A stretch of DNA of 64,000 bases from Rebecca billardiae RCC1528 (Eukaryota > Haptophyta). Position numbers and translations under genes: made by a program. Shown here piece by piece: positions 52,617-61,933 of the stretch (position 1 is its first letter; each line of letters begins with the position of its first letter). Location of the stretch: positions 1,550,001-1,614,000 of the forward strand of contig OZ251233.1 in the NCBI GenBank assembly GCA_965240325.2. Reading direction: 5' to 3'. The notes beneath the pieces were generated by a model. The model searched no databases, had not been told where the DNA came from, and saw nothing but the letters and a program-made list of their open reading frames with translations.

Positions 52617-54211
52617 TTACAAGCGCGCGTGCGGCCCGCCGCCTGCCTGGTCGGCGGGCGGTACGCCGAGCAGCTCACGCAGGTAGTCATTCAGGAAGAC
52701 GCCGTCCGGATCGAGCGCCTGGCGCACGCGCATGAAGTCCTCCCACCGCGCGTACAGCGGGCGCAGCTGCGGCGCGCGCAGCGAGTGCTCCTTGGCCCAG
52801 TGCGGCCGGCCACCGTGCCTCAGCATGAGCGACTCGAACGCAGCGAAGAGGGCGCCGTGCTCCGTCTCGCGGCCGAACGGCCGCTTGGCGGGGATACCCA
52901 CCCACGCGCTCGCGCGGCCGTACGCCGGGGACAGCCAGATGTCGTCCGCGGCGGAGAAGCGCAGGTCCACCTGCGGCGCGAGACGCGGCGGGGCGATGGC
53001 GCGGCTCGTGACGCGCACACACACGAGCAGCGGTGCACGCGCGCGCGCGCGCGCGCACGCACCGGGAAGGAGAGGTAGTGACCGCCGCCGGCGGAGCTGA
53101 CGAGGGCGGCGAGCTCCGCCATCGCCTGCCGGAGCGCCTCCGCCGGCAGCGCGAACTCCGACACGTCGAAGCGCACGCCCGCGCTCTCGGAGGCGGCGCG
53201 GTGCTCGTTGCACTGGACCACATACGACGCATCGGCCGCGCGGAGTGGCGGGAAGAGCAACGGGCGCAGCGTGCGGTTGACGAGCGGCGTGGCGGCGGGC
53301 GTGGCGGTGGCGAGGGCGTACAGGCCCTCGTGCGCCGCGCCGCCCGCGCGCGAGTTGAGGAACGCCGCCACGGCGGGCGTGCCCACGTCGTCGGCGCGCA
53401 GCGCGCCGCGTGCGCCGGCCGCTGCCGTTGCCTCCGCCTCCGTCTCGCCCGGGGGCGGCGCCGAGCGCGCCAGCTGCTCGACGGGCGGCACGGGGCGGCG
53501 GTCGATGCAGAACGCGTGGACGTAGCCCGTGTGCGGCACCCACCACGCCTTGAAGTACTCGAAGCGCCCCGCGAGCTCGTCCATCCGCTCGAGGCACTCG
53601 TGCAGCGGCAGCGGCCCCTCGGCGATGTGCAGCGTGTGCGCCGGCACGAGCGACAGAGTGACCGTGGAGAGCACGCCGAGCACGCCGAGGCTGGCGCGGG
53701 CGGCGGGGAGGAGGTGGGCGTTGGTCGAGCGGTCGATCGATACCACCTCGCCCCGCCCGTCGACCAGCGTGCACCCGAGCATCTGCGCCGAGAGCGAGGG
53801 CGAGTTGCGGCCGCTGCCGTGCGCCGCGGAGCAGAGCGCGCCGCCGACCGTCACCGCGATGACGACGGGCACGTTCTCGAGCGTGAGCGGCGGCTCGTGG
53901 TCCTGCAGGTGTTCGAGCAGCTGCACAAGCGTGATCCCCGCCTCGCACGTCACCGTGCGCGCCGCCGCGTCGACCGCGAGCACGCGCCGGTACTTGCGCA
54001 GCGAGAGCGCGACGCCCCCGTCCGCGCACATCGACCGGTTGAACGAGTGGCCGTGGCCGACGACGCGGCAGGGCACGCGGCGCTGGCGCGCCTCACGCAC
54101 GGCATCGGCGATCTCGCCCTCCGTGCGCGGCTCCCGCACGCCGCCCGGCCCGGGCTCGAACGAGACGCCGCCAGCCCAGTTCGTCCACGCTGATGAGGAG
54201 GATGACGGCAT
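52617..54211 (-). CDS. FAD-dependent aldonolactone oxidase (D-arabinono-1,4-lactone oxidase type)
   Basis: Exons 54211-53063 and 52970-52617 give 500 residues; the 92-nt phase-0 intron runs GTGCGT to GCAG. The FAD-binding PCMH domain is at the N-terminus: VVGHGHSFNRSMCADGG, where the second His (H55) is the family's covalent FAD attachment position, and VGGALCSAAHGSG. The C-terminal ALO domain has GGRPHWAKEHSL and DPDGVFLNDYLREL. Such enzymes oxidise an aldono-lactone with O2, the last step of ascorbate (or erythroascorbate) synthesis in many eukaryotes. Substrate choice (arabinono, gulono or galactono) is not decided by sequence. No transmembrane segment is obvious. It is divergent from profilin, 86 bp away. 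Confidence 0.88.
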
Positions 54212-54297
54212 CGTTCGCCGAATCGCCGTGGCCGCATCAGTGCTTCTGCAGTCGCGGCTTCGCTGGCGCCACGCCGGCCGCACGCCTGCCGGCCGGC
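54212..54297. promoter_or_regulatory. 86-bp bidirectional promoter (oxidase / profilin)
   Basis: This is the entire gap between divergent ATGs. GC-rich, no TATA box. Promoter function is inferred from spacing. Confidence 0.45.
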
Positions 54298-54925
54298 ATG
54301 TCCTGGCAGACGTACGTGGACGTCGAGCTCGTCGGCTCGGGCGCAGTGTCGCAGGCGGCGATCTGCGGCGTTGAGGCCGGCGACACGTGGGCAACCTCGC
54401 CCGACTTCACGGTGCGCGCGCAGGGCGCGGCATGCATGCGGCGCGCGCAGGGCGCGGCATGCACGCGGCGTTATGGAGGCCCAGCTGCGCCTCCACGCAC
54501 GCGCGCGCGCCGCGCGACGGCTTCGCCACACGCAGGTGAGCGTCGAGGAGGCGCAGGCGCTGGTCGCGGGCCTCGCGGACCAGACGCACTTCTTAGAGAA
54601 GGGCATCACCTTGAACGGCGTCAAATACATGTTCATCCGAGCGGAGGCCGACCAGGAGGTGCACGGCAAGAAGGTGCGGCTCGTGGTCGCGCGCGCGGTG
54701 CGGGCGCGGAGGTGGCGCGCATGCGCGAAGGCGCGTGTGCCGAGATGACCGCCCTCGCCACGCGCGCACGCCCCCATCGCCGCCTAGGGCGTGACGGGCT
54801 GCTGCATCTTCAAGGGCAAAACGTTCCTTCTGATCTGCGTGCACGACGACACGATCCAACCTGCACAGTGCAGCGCCGCGGGCGAGAGGCTTGCGCACTA
54901 TTTGAGTGACGACCAGGGCTTGTAG
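54298..54925 (+). CDS. profilin
   Basis: Exons 54298-54411, 54536-54673 and 54788-54925 give 129 residues; both introns (124 and 114 nt) are phase 0 and start GTGCG. Exon 1 begins MSWQTYVDVELVGSG, the family's poly-proline-binding start, and ends WATSPDFT. Exon 2 includes GITLNGVKYMFIRAE, and exon 3 GVTGCCIFKGKTFLLICVHD and ERLAHYLSDDQGL, matching the profilin C-terminal helix. Profilin binds actin monomers and proline-rich ligands and feeds ATP-actin to filament ends. Length is normal (about 126-134). Exon 2 ends GKK and exon 3 starts GV, the usual GKKG joint. Confidence 0.93.
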
Positions 54926-55956
54926 TAAAGAGGCAGCCGCTGCGCCTCCGGTCACAGGCGTGGGCCCTGCACGCGCGTATGCGCTCGAGCGCCGCCGTGG
55001 CGTCAGCGCGGCTGGTGGGCGCGGCGGGCAACACACGAGTAGGACGCTTTGTGGCGCGGCGACCGGATGCAGCCGCCGCGCAGCCAGCTTGTGTGCTGCT
55101 CGCTCGGTGGTATGATGGCCTGATGCTCCGCCACGCCCATGTGTGCCGCTTGGCGGCGGCGGCGGCAGCACCGAGCGAGCAGCGCGCGCAAGCTGGCTGC
55201 GCGCCACGCCATCGAGTTGCTTACAGTGCTCGTACGCCTCGAAGTCGCGCCGGCGCAGCACGGCGAAGAGCTGCGTCACGAGCTGGTCGCGCTTACCGGC
55301 TTACAAGTCCTCCGGCGGCGCCGCCCAGAACGCGGCCGCGGTCCGTGACTCCGCGAGGAGAGACCGTCGTATCGATCTCGTCACGTCTGCGGCGCAGCCT
55401 GCCGAGCCGCTGCTGAGTGCAGCCGCACAGTCCTGGCTGGCCGCTCAGGAGTCAGGCGGCGGACAGGCGGCGCTATATGTAGTATATGTCAGAGTCTGAA
55501 TCCGTATACAGTAAGCTATACTATAGCTACTAGCTGCTACTATCTACTATACGACTTACTTTGATGCCAATCACCAGCCACTCGGGTAACCGGCCCGGTC
55601 CGCGGCCGGCTCGTCACCGCACCCGCACCGGCGCCGTGACTGAAGTTACTTCCCGGACTGCTGGCAACGTGAACGGCAGCAGGTTCGTCGTCCGCACTGC
55701 TAGCTGAACGGCGGCTTAAGTAGCTCGGAGTCTAGCAGACAGTAGTCAGCAGGCCGAGTGGCGAGTCGTAGCGCGCGACACTCACTTAAAGTTAAATAGT
55801 ATCGGCGCCATCAAGTGGCACGTAGTATTTGCCGGAGCGTTCATGACGCTAGTGGCGGCAATAACATGATGCGCGGTAGTCGTCCTATGGCTGAGACCGA
55901 GCCGCTCAGACTCTGTCGGACCGGCACGGTCGTCGTCGAAGACGAAGGGCCACTAG
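54926..55956. other. intergenic with possible gene relic
   Basis: Apart from the relic at 55195-55385 (minus), there are no coding or repeat features. Confidence 0.5.
55195..55385 (-). pseudogene. possible exon relic with in-frame stop
   Basis: The minus-strand frame reads SLLAESRTAAAFWAAPPEDL, a TAA at 55303-55301, then AGKRDQLVTQLFAVLRRRDF and EAYEHCKQLDGV. The second half is protein-like, with faint similarity to the C-terminal helix of ribosomal protein uS15 (KR..L...L...DFE.YE). The stop interrupts otherwise plausible coding sequence on both sides. It could be a decayed copy, or an exon with an unrecognised boundary. Family is not established. Confidence 0.3.
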
Positions 55957-56646
55957 CTAGCTCAGCTTGACGCCCATTTTGACCACGCACGACAAGGCGA
56001 AGATAACGGACGCCATCAGCATCGTGATGCATGGCACCCATATCCACACCTCCTCGACGAACGCGATGAGCTTGCAGGCAATCGCTATGAAGTAGCTGCT
56101 CGTGCCCGCGAGGAAGCATTGGCCCGACATGTTCACCGCGTTCACGCGTAGGGGCAGAAAGCTCTCCTCAGTGAACAGTTTGAGCCGGCGCCAAGCACCG
56201 AAGCCGACTTTAAAGTTTTCCAGCCCCTGGTATCTCCCACGCGCGTACCACCGATAGTAGTCCGCGGAAAGCTCGCGAGCGATATTCCACATGACTGCCG
56301 AGAGCAGTGTGGTCGCCATGATGAGCGCGCTCGCCGAGAACGACAGGCAGAGTGTGTGCACAGCGAGAAACGGAGTCTTGTCCTCAGGCCAGTCGTCCGA
56401 TTCCACGCTCAAGAGCGAGGAGATGACGAATGCGGCCAGAAATCCAGAGATGGTCGCCAGGATGTTCCACGACTCAAGACGCTTCTCCACATTCCGCTCG
56501 CACCAATCCCAGCTCCTCTCGGGCTCTGGGCCTAGGTCACGGCCCCAGCGGCGCGCCAGATCTGCGTCTAGGCGCGGCGCGGTGGACTCTCCAGGGAGTG
56601 GCGGGCCAATGCTTACGTACGCGCCCCCGTCAGGTGGCCTCGGCAT
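55957..56646 (-). CDS. four-pass membrane protein, possible Orai-like
   Basis: 229 residues from the ATG at 56646. After a soluble ~60-residue N-terminus there are four hydrophobic helices: NILATISGFLAAFVISSLLS, LCLSFSASALIMATTLLSAV, SGQCFLAGTSSYFIAIACKL and VWIWVPCITMLMASVIFAL. The first ends SVESDDW and contains SGF. That order, and a Glu right after TM1, resemble Orai calcium-channel subunits (SGFAMVAMVE). TM2-TM3 spacing is roughly right, but the similarity is faint and no search was possible. It may simply be an uncharacterised algal membrane protein. Divergent from the ankyrin gene, 135 bp apart. Confidence 0.62.
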   Translation of the reverse strand: MPRPPDGGAYVSIGPPLPGESTAPRLDADLARRWGRDLGPEPERSWDWCERNVEKRLESWNILATISGFLAAFVISSLLSVESDDWPEDKTPFLAVHTLCLSFSASALIMATTLLSAVMWNIARELSADYYRWYARGRYQGLENFKVGFGAWRRLKLFTEESFLPLRVNAVNMSGQCFLAGTSSYFIAIACKLIAFVEEVWIWVPCITMLMASVIFALSCVVKMGVKLS

Positions 56647-56781
56647 GGCGGTCGCTGCTGTGGACGGCCTTGCGCCCGCGGACGTCGTCAGTCGCGTCGG
56701 CCGTGTCGGCGGCCGGGGAACTCGGGAAGTCGTTCACCGTGGCGAGGTGCTCATCTCTTTCCAAGGCCGCCAAGCGGCGGG

Positions 56782-58605
56782 ATGGCGACCAGCCTGCTCC
56801 AAGCTCTGGACGGGAGCGCGACGGTGCAGGACGTGGAGCAATGGCTGCGCGTGAACGGCTGGGCGGCGCGTCCCGAGCTCTCCGAGCAGTACAGCTGGCC
56901 CGCGTACCGCGACTCCGTGCTCCGCGTCTCGCGCGCCCTCTCGGACGAGCGCGACGCGTTCCGCAAGCCGGCGCTCACGCCGCTCTTCGCGGCCAAGCTC
57001 GCGCGCCTCGGCCCGCCGATGGCCGAGCTGCTGCGCGAGCCGTCCGACACGCTGGCTCGGCGGTTCTCCCGCGAGCGCGTCACCGCCTTCGCCACCTCCG
57101 ACGGCTGGCTTGGCCTCTCCACCTCCGTGTACGAGTTCCAGCCGCAGTTTCTCGGCGGCCAGCTGCTGCTCGCCGACGGCCGCGCGTGGGCGCGGTTGCT
57201 CGCGCACGCGGACGTGCGCGTGTGCATCCACCTGGGCGCGCTCGCCTCGGTCTCGCACGCCGCGCGGCCCGACCACGCCTTCGCGCTGCACCGCCGCCTC
57301 AACGTCGCGCTGCTCGTGCGCGCGCACGCGGCCGACCTCGCCCCGCTGCCGCGCGCGCAGCAGCTGCTGCTCTCGCACGACGCGGCGGACGTGGCGCGCG
57401 CGCTGGTGCGCGAGGGGCTGCCCGCGGACTACCAGCTGCCGCAGGGCACGTGGCTCCTCGGCGAGTGCGCCGCGCGCGGCCTCGCCCCCAGCGTGCGCCT
57501 GCTCCTCGACGCGGGCGCCGACGCCGATCTGAAGGATGGTGTGCTGCCAGGCGGGCTGGGCGAGCCGGGCGCGACCGCGCTCGAGCACGCGAGCATCATG
57601 TGCCGCGTGGAGTGCGTGCGGCTGCTGGCGCCGCGCACCACCGTGCCCGTCGCGCCGTACGCCCTCGACGCCGTCGTAGAGGCCTTCAGCGACGCCGCCT
57701 TCGGCGAGCGCCGCGATGAGGGCACGCGCGCGCTCGACACGCTGCGGACGCTGCTCGCAGCCGGAGCGACGCCCGCGCTCGCGGGCGCTGCGCTGATGGA
57801 CACGGTGCACGGCGCGGTGAGCGACCCGCGCTGCCTCGCGCTGCTCCTCGCGCAGCGCGCGGACCCCGACACGCCGCTCGTCGTCTCCGAGCCGCACGGC
57901 GCCGCGCTCACGCAGCGGCTTAGCGCGCTCGAGTGGCTCTGCCGGCCGGAGTACTGCTCCCGCGACGAGCGGCCGGCGGCGCGCGAGCTGTGCGCGCTGC
58001 CGCTGGTGAGGCTGCTCGCGGCGCACGGCGCGAGCCGGCGGCTGAGCGACGGGACGGACGCGGAGGACGCCGCGCCGTCCTCGCCCGCGTGCGCGTTCCT
58101 CCGCCACACGCGCGGCTTCACCACGCCTCTGCACTTCGCACAATGGCTGCCGGTCGGGCGAGTGCGCGCGCTGCTGCTGGGAGGCGAAAGCGTGCACGCG
58201 CAAGGCGCGCACGGCACGCCGACGCCACTCGAGCTGGCGGAGGCGCGCGCGGACGCGTCCGACGCGCAGCTGCGAGATCGCGCCGTCGCCACGCTCATGC
58301 GCCACGCCTCGCGCGCGTGGGCCCCCGGCGCGTGGCCCGCGGGCACACACGACCTCTTTGCCGCGCCCACGCGCGCGCGCGCGCCTTTTCTGCTCTGGGT
58401 GGGCGCGCAGATGAGCGCGCAGGCACGCTTCACCGGCGTGCCCGTGCACGAGGCGTGGTGCTCGCACGTGCTGCCGCGCGTCCTCGGCACGGTCGGCGAC
58501 TCGTTCGCGGACGCGGATGAGCTCGAAGACGCGCCGCACTGGCTCGTCCGCGTCGGTCCCGAGCCCGCGATGGCCGAGGCGGCACCGCTGGCGGCTGAGC
58601 GCTGA
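56782..58605 (+). CDS. large ankyrin-repeat protein with shared C-terminal module
   Basis: 607 residues from the ATG at 56782. The N-terminal ~200 residues are helical and unclassified. Ankyrin-type units follow: LLLSHDAADVARALVREGLP, LGECAARGLAPSVRLLLDAGA, TALEHASIMCRVECVRLLAP, TLLAAGATPALAGAALM and a Pro-rich HFAQWLPVGRVRALLLGGES. Residues 513-569 (WAPGAWPAGTHDLFAAPTRA to WCSHVLPRVLG) repeat the C-terminal module of the ankyrin protein at 16521. Shared positions include W-x-P, TH-x-LF, RARA, LL, ARF, W and HVLP. Protein-interaction scaffold is the likely role; ligands are unknown. Confidence 0.8.
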   Translation: MATSLLQALDGSATVQDVEQWLRVNGWAARPELSEQYSWPAYRDSVLRVSRALSDERDAFRKPALTPLFAAKLARLGPPMAELLREPSDTLARRFSRERVTAFATSDGWLGLSTSVYEFQPQFLGGQLLLADGRAWARLLAHADVRVCIHLGALASVSHAARPDHAFALHRRLNVALLVRAHAADLAPLPRAQQLLLSHDAADVARALVREGLPADYQLPQGTWLLGECAARGLAPSVRLLLDAGADADLKDGVLPGGLGEPGATALEHASIMCRVECVRLLAPRTTVPVAPYALDAVVEAFSDAAFGERRDEGTRALDTLRTLLAAGATPALAGAALMDTVHGAVSDPRCLALLLAQRADPDTPLVVSEPHGAALTQRLSALEWLCRPEYCSRDERPAARELCALPLVRLLAAHGASRRLSDGTDAEDAAPSSPACAFLRHTRGFTTPLHFAQWLPVGRVRALLLGGESVHAQGAHGTPTPLELAEARADASDAQLRDRAVATLMRHASRAWAPGAWPAGTHDLFAAPTRARAPFLLWVGAQMSAQARFTGVPVHEAWCSHVLPRVLGTVGDSFADADELEDAPHWLVRVGPEPAMAEAAPLAAER

Positions 58606-59336
58606 GTGATGCGCGGTGTAGCTACTAGCTAGCATCACGGACGGCTGCTGCGGGCGGCGGCTCCGCCGTCTGCGGCCTTGCGGCCCTGCCGCCTGCGATG
58701 TGGCCGGGAGGGGCGTACGTCATTACGCGCCCGCGATCGTCCGCGACGTGTGCCGTGCGGCGGACTCACTACTTATTTGTTTTTGACGATCGCGATCTAA
58801 TCGACGCGCGACGATCAATAATCTGCGACATGGTCTGGGCTTGAGGCTTCCGAGTTCCGGCGATGACGACTCATCTGACGGATTCTGACGCAGCGACGCC
58901 TACTTGCCGCGCCATGTATTGTCATCAACTTCGGTCACACAGTATAGTTATATTTGAATCTTAATAGAAATATTATATATATATATATTATGATTGAATA
59001 ATAATATATTAAATAATATTTTAATATTATTCACGCGACTCACATCACTCATCAGAGTCGGCTGACACGGAATATGCCACTGCGCGTTCGTCACGACCAA
59101 TCACTATCAGCCGTCATCAGCGGCTCATTACCAATCGTCACGACCAACCAGTACCACCGCGGTGGGACGTTCGTCACGGAACACCCAGTCACCCTGCGTG
59201 AGTCAGAGTCCTGAATCCTGATCACACCCGGTCCCGATCACTCGCGCAGCGGTAGCAGACGGAGCAGACATCTTGATGGCGGCGCCCGATGGCGGGCGGC
59301 ATCTCCCATGACGACGCAGCGAGCAGCCGCGCATCT
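58606..59336. other. intergenic
   Basis: AT-rich DNA (58940-59035 almost pure A/T) with repeated TCGTCACGACCAA words near 59091 and 59136. No gene seen. Confidence 0.6.
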
Positions 59337-60446
59337 TCATGCCGCGAGCTCGACCTCCGTCAGGACGGGCAGGTGGTCGGACGGCCAGCTCGGCATTGTC
59401 AGCACCGAGCGGCTGAGCACGCGCATCCCCGAGCCCACGAACGCGTGGTCGATCGTGCGGTCGGCCTCGCACGCCTGGAAGGGCTTGTACGTGTGCCACG
59501 GCGCGGCACGCCCGTCGCCCGCGGCGAGCTCGTCGGGCGGGAGCACTGGCGTCCACTCCGCGTACAGCGGCTCGATCGGCGACGCCGACTCGGAGTAGAG
59601 CGCCGCCTCGGCCGCCTCGAGCGTGCGCGACGCATCCACGCCGGGAGGCAGCGAGTTGAAGTCCCCGGCCAGCAGCCAGCGCCCGCTGTTCGCCGCCTCG
59701 CAGCCGGCGCCGAGCACGCGCAGGATGTCGACCTGCTTCTCCAGCGTGCCATCGCCACGCGAGAACGCCGAGAGGTGCGTGTTGAGCAGCTCGAGCACGC
59801 GGCCGTCCGCCACGTCCACGCCCGTGTGCAGCACGCAGCGCCGCAGGTTGAACATCCGGCGCACGCGCGACTCCTGCAGCAGCGGCAGGCGCACGCGGCT
59901 GGCGGCGTTGAGCCGGAAGCGGGAGAAGACGGAGAGGTGCATGTTGATCAGGCCGACGTGGCGCCACCGTGGCGCGGGCACCCACGGCACCCGCCAGTAC
60001 CACGCCGAGCAGTGACTGCTGTAGCCGCAGCCGCCGTCCTCGAGCGCGCGCAGCAGCGCGCGGTGCTCGTCGATGAGGCCGGTGCGCAGGGAGCGACGGT
60101 CAACCTCCTGCAGCAGCACGATGTCAGCGTCTGCCGCCTTCACCGCGTCCGCGATCTCGCGCACCTTGGAGCGCACCACCTTGCGCGGCGTGGCCACTGC
60201 GCGGCCTCCGTCGTAGAAGAAGTGCCGCTCCGTGCCCGCGCAGTACTGGAGGTTCCACGAGAGGACGCGCAGCGGGCGCGATGGGTCATACGGGGGCGAC
60301 GCCGCGCCATTCACCACGCGCACGCGCGTTCGCCTGATCGACGGCCCCGCGCGCACGCAGAGCGCGCCGAGCACGATCGCTGCAACAAAGGCGAGCGGCG
60401 TGCTCGTCATTACGATGCCGCCGGCTTTTTTTCGGCGGATAAACAT
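59337..60446 (-). CDS. endonuclease/exonuclease/phosphatase-family protein, membrane-anchored
   Basis: 369 residues from the ATG at 60446 (ATG at 60410 also possible). A hydrophobic N-terminal segment follows basic residues (FVAAIVLGALCV), so secretion or membrane anchoring is likely. The EEP fold is clear: LSWNLQYC (metal-site Asn), DIVLLQEVD (Glu), LLNTHLSAF, LLAGDFNSLP (Asp/Asn), DRTIDHAFV and the terminal SDHLPV catalytic Asp-His. All six signature blocks are present, so it should be an active Mg-dependent phosphodiesterase or phosphatase (nuclease, sphingomyelinase-like or phosphoinositide phosphatase-like). Substrate is not readable. Divergent from the PhyH gene. Confidence 0.84.
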   Translation of the reverse strand: MFIRRKKAGGIVMTSTPLAFVAAIVLGALCVRAGPSIRRTRVRVVNGAASPPYDPSRPLRVLSWNLQYCAGTERHFFYDGGRAVATPRKVVRSKVREIADAVKAADADIVLLQEVDRRSLRTGLIDEHRALLRALEDGGCGYSSHCSAWYWRVPWVPAPRWRHVGLINMHLSVFSRFRLNAASRVRLPLLQESRVRRMFNLRRCVLHTGVDVADGRVLELLNTHLSAFSRGDGTLEKQVDILRVLGAGCEAANSGRWLLAGDFNSLPPGVDASRTLEAAEAALYSESASPIEPLYAEWTPVLPPDELAAGDGRAAPWHTYKPFQACEADRTIDHAFVGSGMRVLSRSVLTMPSWPSDHLPVLTEVELAA

Positions 60447-60889
60447 TTTACATTTTCCCCGCAGTCCGGCGCTGTCGCCGAGCACGACCCAAGTAAGAGC
60501 CGACAATACCCCTATCAGAAAAGTTCTTCTAAGAGTACAAGTCGTCGATCGACAAAGCTTCCTGATCAACATGTATGATACACGCGGTACGTATTCCCAT
60601 ATGTATCTTTGAGCTCCTCCAGGTCTCCAAGGGGGGCGTGGTTTTCTACTACTGGTCCGAGCAGTGGTAGCTTCTCCTGAACTCCCCAAGCGCGAAGCAG
60701 CGCGCGATGACGTCAATTCTCGTGAAGATGCTCGTGAGATACGATCTCACTACTTTCAACATAGGCAAACATGAATTACCGTAACTTTACCCGCGAACGG
60801 CGCGCTCGAACCCGACGAGCGGAGCGGGGTTGCCCACGATTGGGGCCACTCTCACGTGCGCAGGCCGAGAGCAAAGCGAGCAGTTGAGC
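60447..60889. promoter_or_regulatory. shared intergenic/promoter region (EEP protein / PhyH)
   Basis: 443 bp between divergent ATGs, less GC-rich than the genes; contains CATTTTACATTTTCC near the EEP start. Promoter role inferred. Confidence 0.35.
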
Positions 60890-61933
60890 ATGCCCAGCGC
60901 CACCGCCATAGACCGGTTCGTCGACGTGGGCCCGGCGGTGCTGAAGAAGGTGGCGCTCCGGTGCCCGCTCGAGCCCTCGCCCACCGCACCGCCGCCGACG
61001 CGCTACGACGTCGAGGACGTCGAAGGCTGGAGCGCGGCGCTCGCCGCCGACGGGTACGTCGTCATCCGCGAAGTCGCGGACGCCAACGAGGTGAGCGAAG
61101 CGCACAAGCTGTTCTGGGATTGGCTGGCGGAGGCGGAAGCGGGCGTCTCGCCTGACGCGCCCGAGACGTGGGGGCTCATCCCGTGCGAGCGGGCGAATGG
61201 CATCATCTTCTCGCGCGGCATCGGGCAGTCCGCCTTTGCGTGGCACGCGCGCGGCCTCCCCAAGGTGCGGCGCGCATTCGGCCGGCTGTGGCAGGCGGAC
61301 GACGACGATGTCATCACGAGCTTCGACGGCGCCAACGTCTTCCGCCCGTTCCTCGAGCCCGCGGGCGCCCGCGAGCACAAGACGGGGGGCGGCTGGTGGC
61401 ACACCGACCAGTCGGGCCACCGGACCGGGCTGCAGTGCGTGCAGGGCCTGGTCGCGTTCACGGCGGCGACGCCGGCGACGGGCGGGCTGGTCGTCCTGCC
61501 GGGCTCGCACCTGCGCCACGCGGAGCTCGCCGAGCGCTACCCGCACGTCACGCACGACTACCTCGGCCTCGCGCCGGAGGACCCGATCCTGACCGACGTG
61601 AGCGCGGGCGCGGCGCGCGGCGCGCTGCTCGTGCAGTGCGGCGCGGGCGACCTCGTGCTCTGGGACTCGCGCGTCGTGCACTGCAACGCGCCGGCGCTGT
61701 CGTACGCGCCGCAGCAGGGGGAGGCGCGGCTCCTCCGTCTCGTCTCGTACGTGTGCATGACGCCGCGCGCGTGGGCGGACGAGTCGACCCTCGCCACGCG
61801 CCGCCTCGCCGTCGACCACCTCGTCACGTCCACGCACTGGCCCCACCAGTTCAGGGTGACGAGCTGCGCGGCGCCGGGCGGCGACGCCGCGCGGCTGGAG
61901 CGGCTCACCCCCTCGCAGCTGGCGCTTGTGTAA
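60890..61933 (+). CDS. phytanoyl-CoA dioxygenase (PhyH)-family oxygenase
   Basis: 347 residues from the ATG at 60890. It has the Fe(II)/2-oxoglutarate facial triad: H171 and D173 in GWWHTDQSG, and H264 in DSRVVHCN, plus the 2OG-binding Arg candidate in LLRLVSYV. LVVLPGSHLRHAEL is the typical PhyH strand-turn. Family enzymes hydroxylate varied small molecules, such as phytanoyl-CoA, ectoine or halogenated/alkaloid metabolites; the substrate here is not evident. No peroxisomal PTS1 is seen (the end is SQLALV), and the N-terminus is unremarkable. Length is normal for the family. Confidence 0.85.
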   Translation: MPSATAIDRFVDVGPAVLKKVALRCPLEPSPTAPPPTRYDVEDVEGWSAALAADGYVVIREVADANEVSEAHKLFWDWLAEAEAGVSPDAPETWGLIPCERANGIIFSRGIGQSAFAWHARGLPKVRRAFGRLWQADDDDVITSFDGANVFRPFLEPAGAREHKTGGGWWHTDQSGHRTGLQCVQGLVAFTAATPATGGLVVLPGSHLRHAELAERYPHVTHDYLGLAPEDPILTDVSAGAARGALLVQCGAGDLVLWDSRVVHCNAPALSYAPQQGEARLLRLVSYVCMTPRAWADESTLATRRLAVDHLVTSTHWPHQFRVTSCAAPGGDAARLERLTPSQLALV

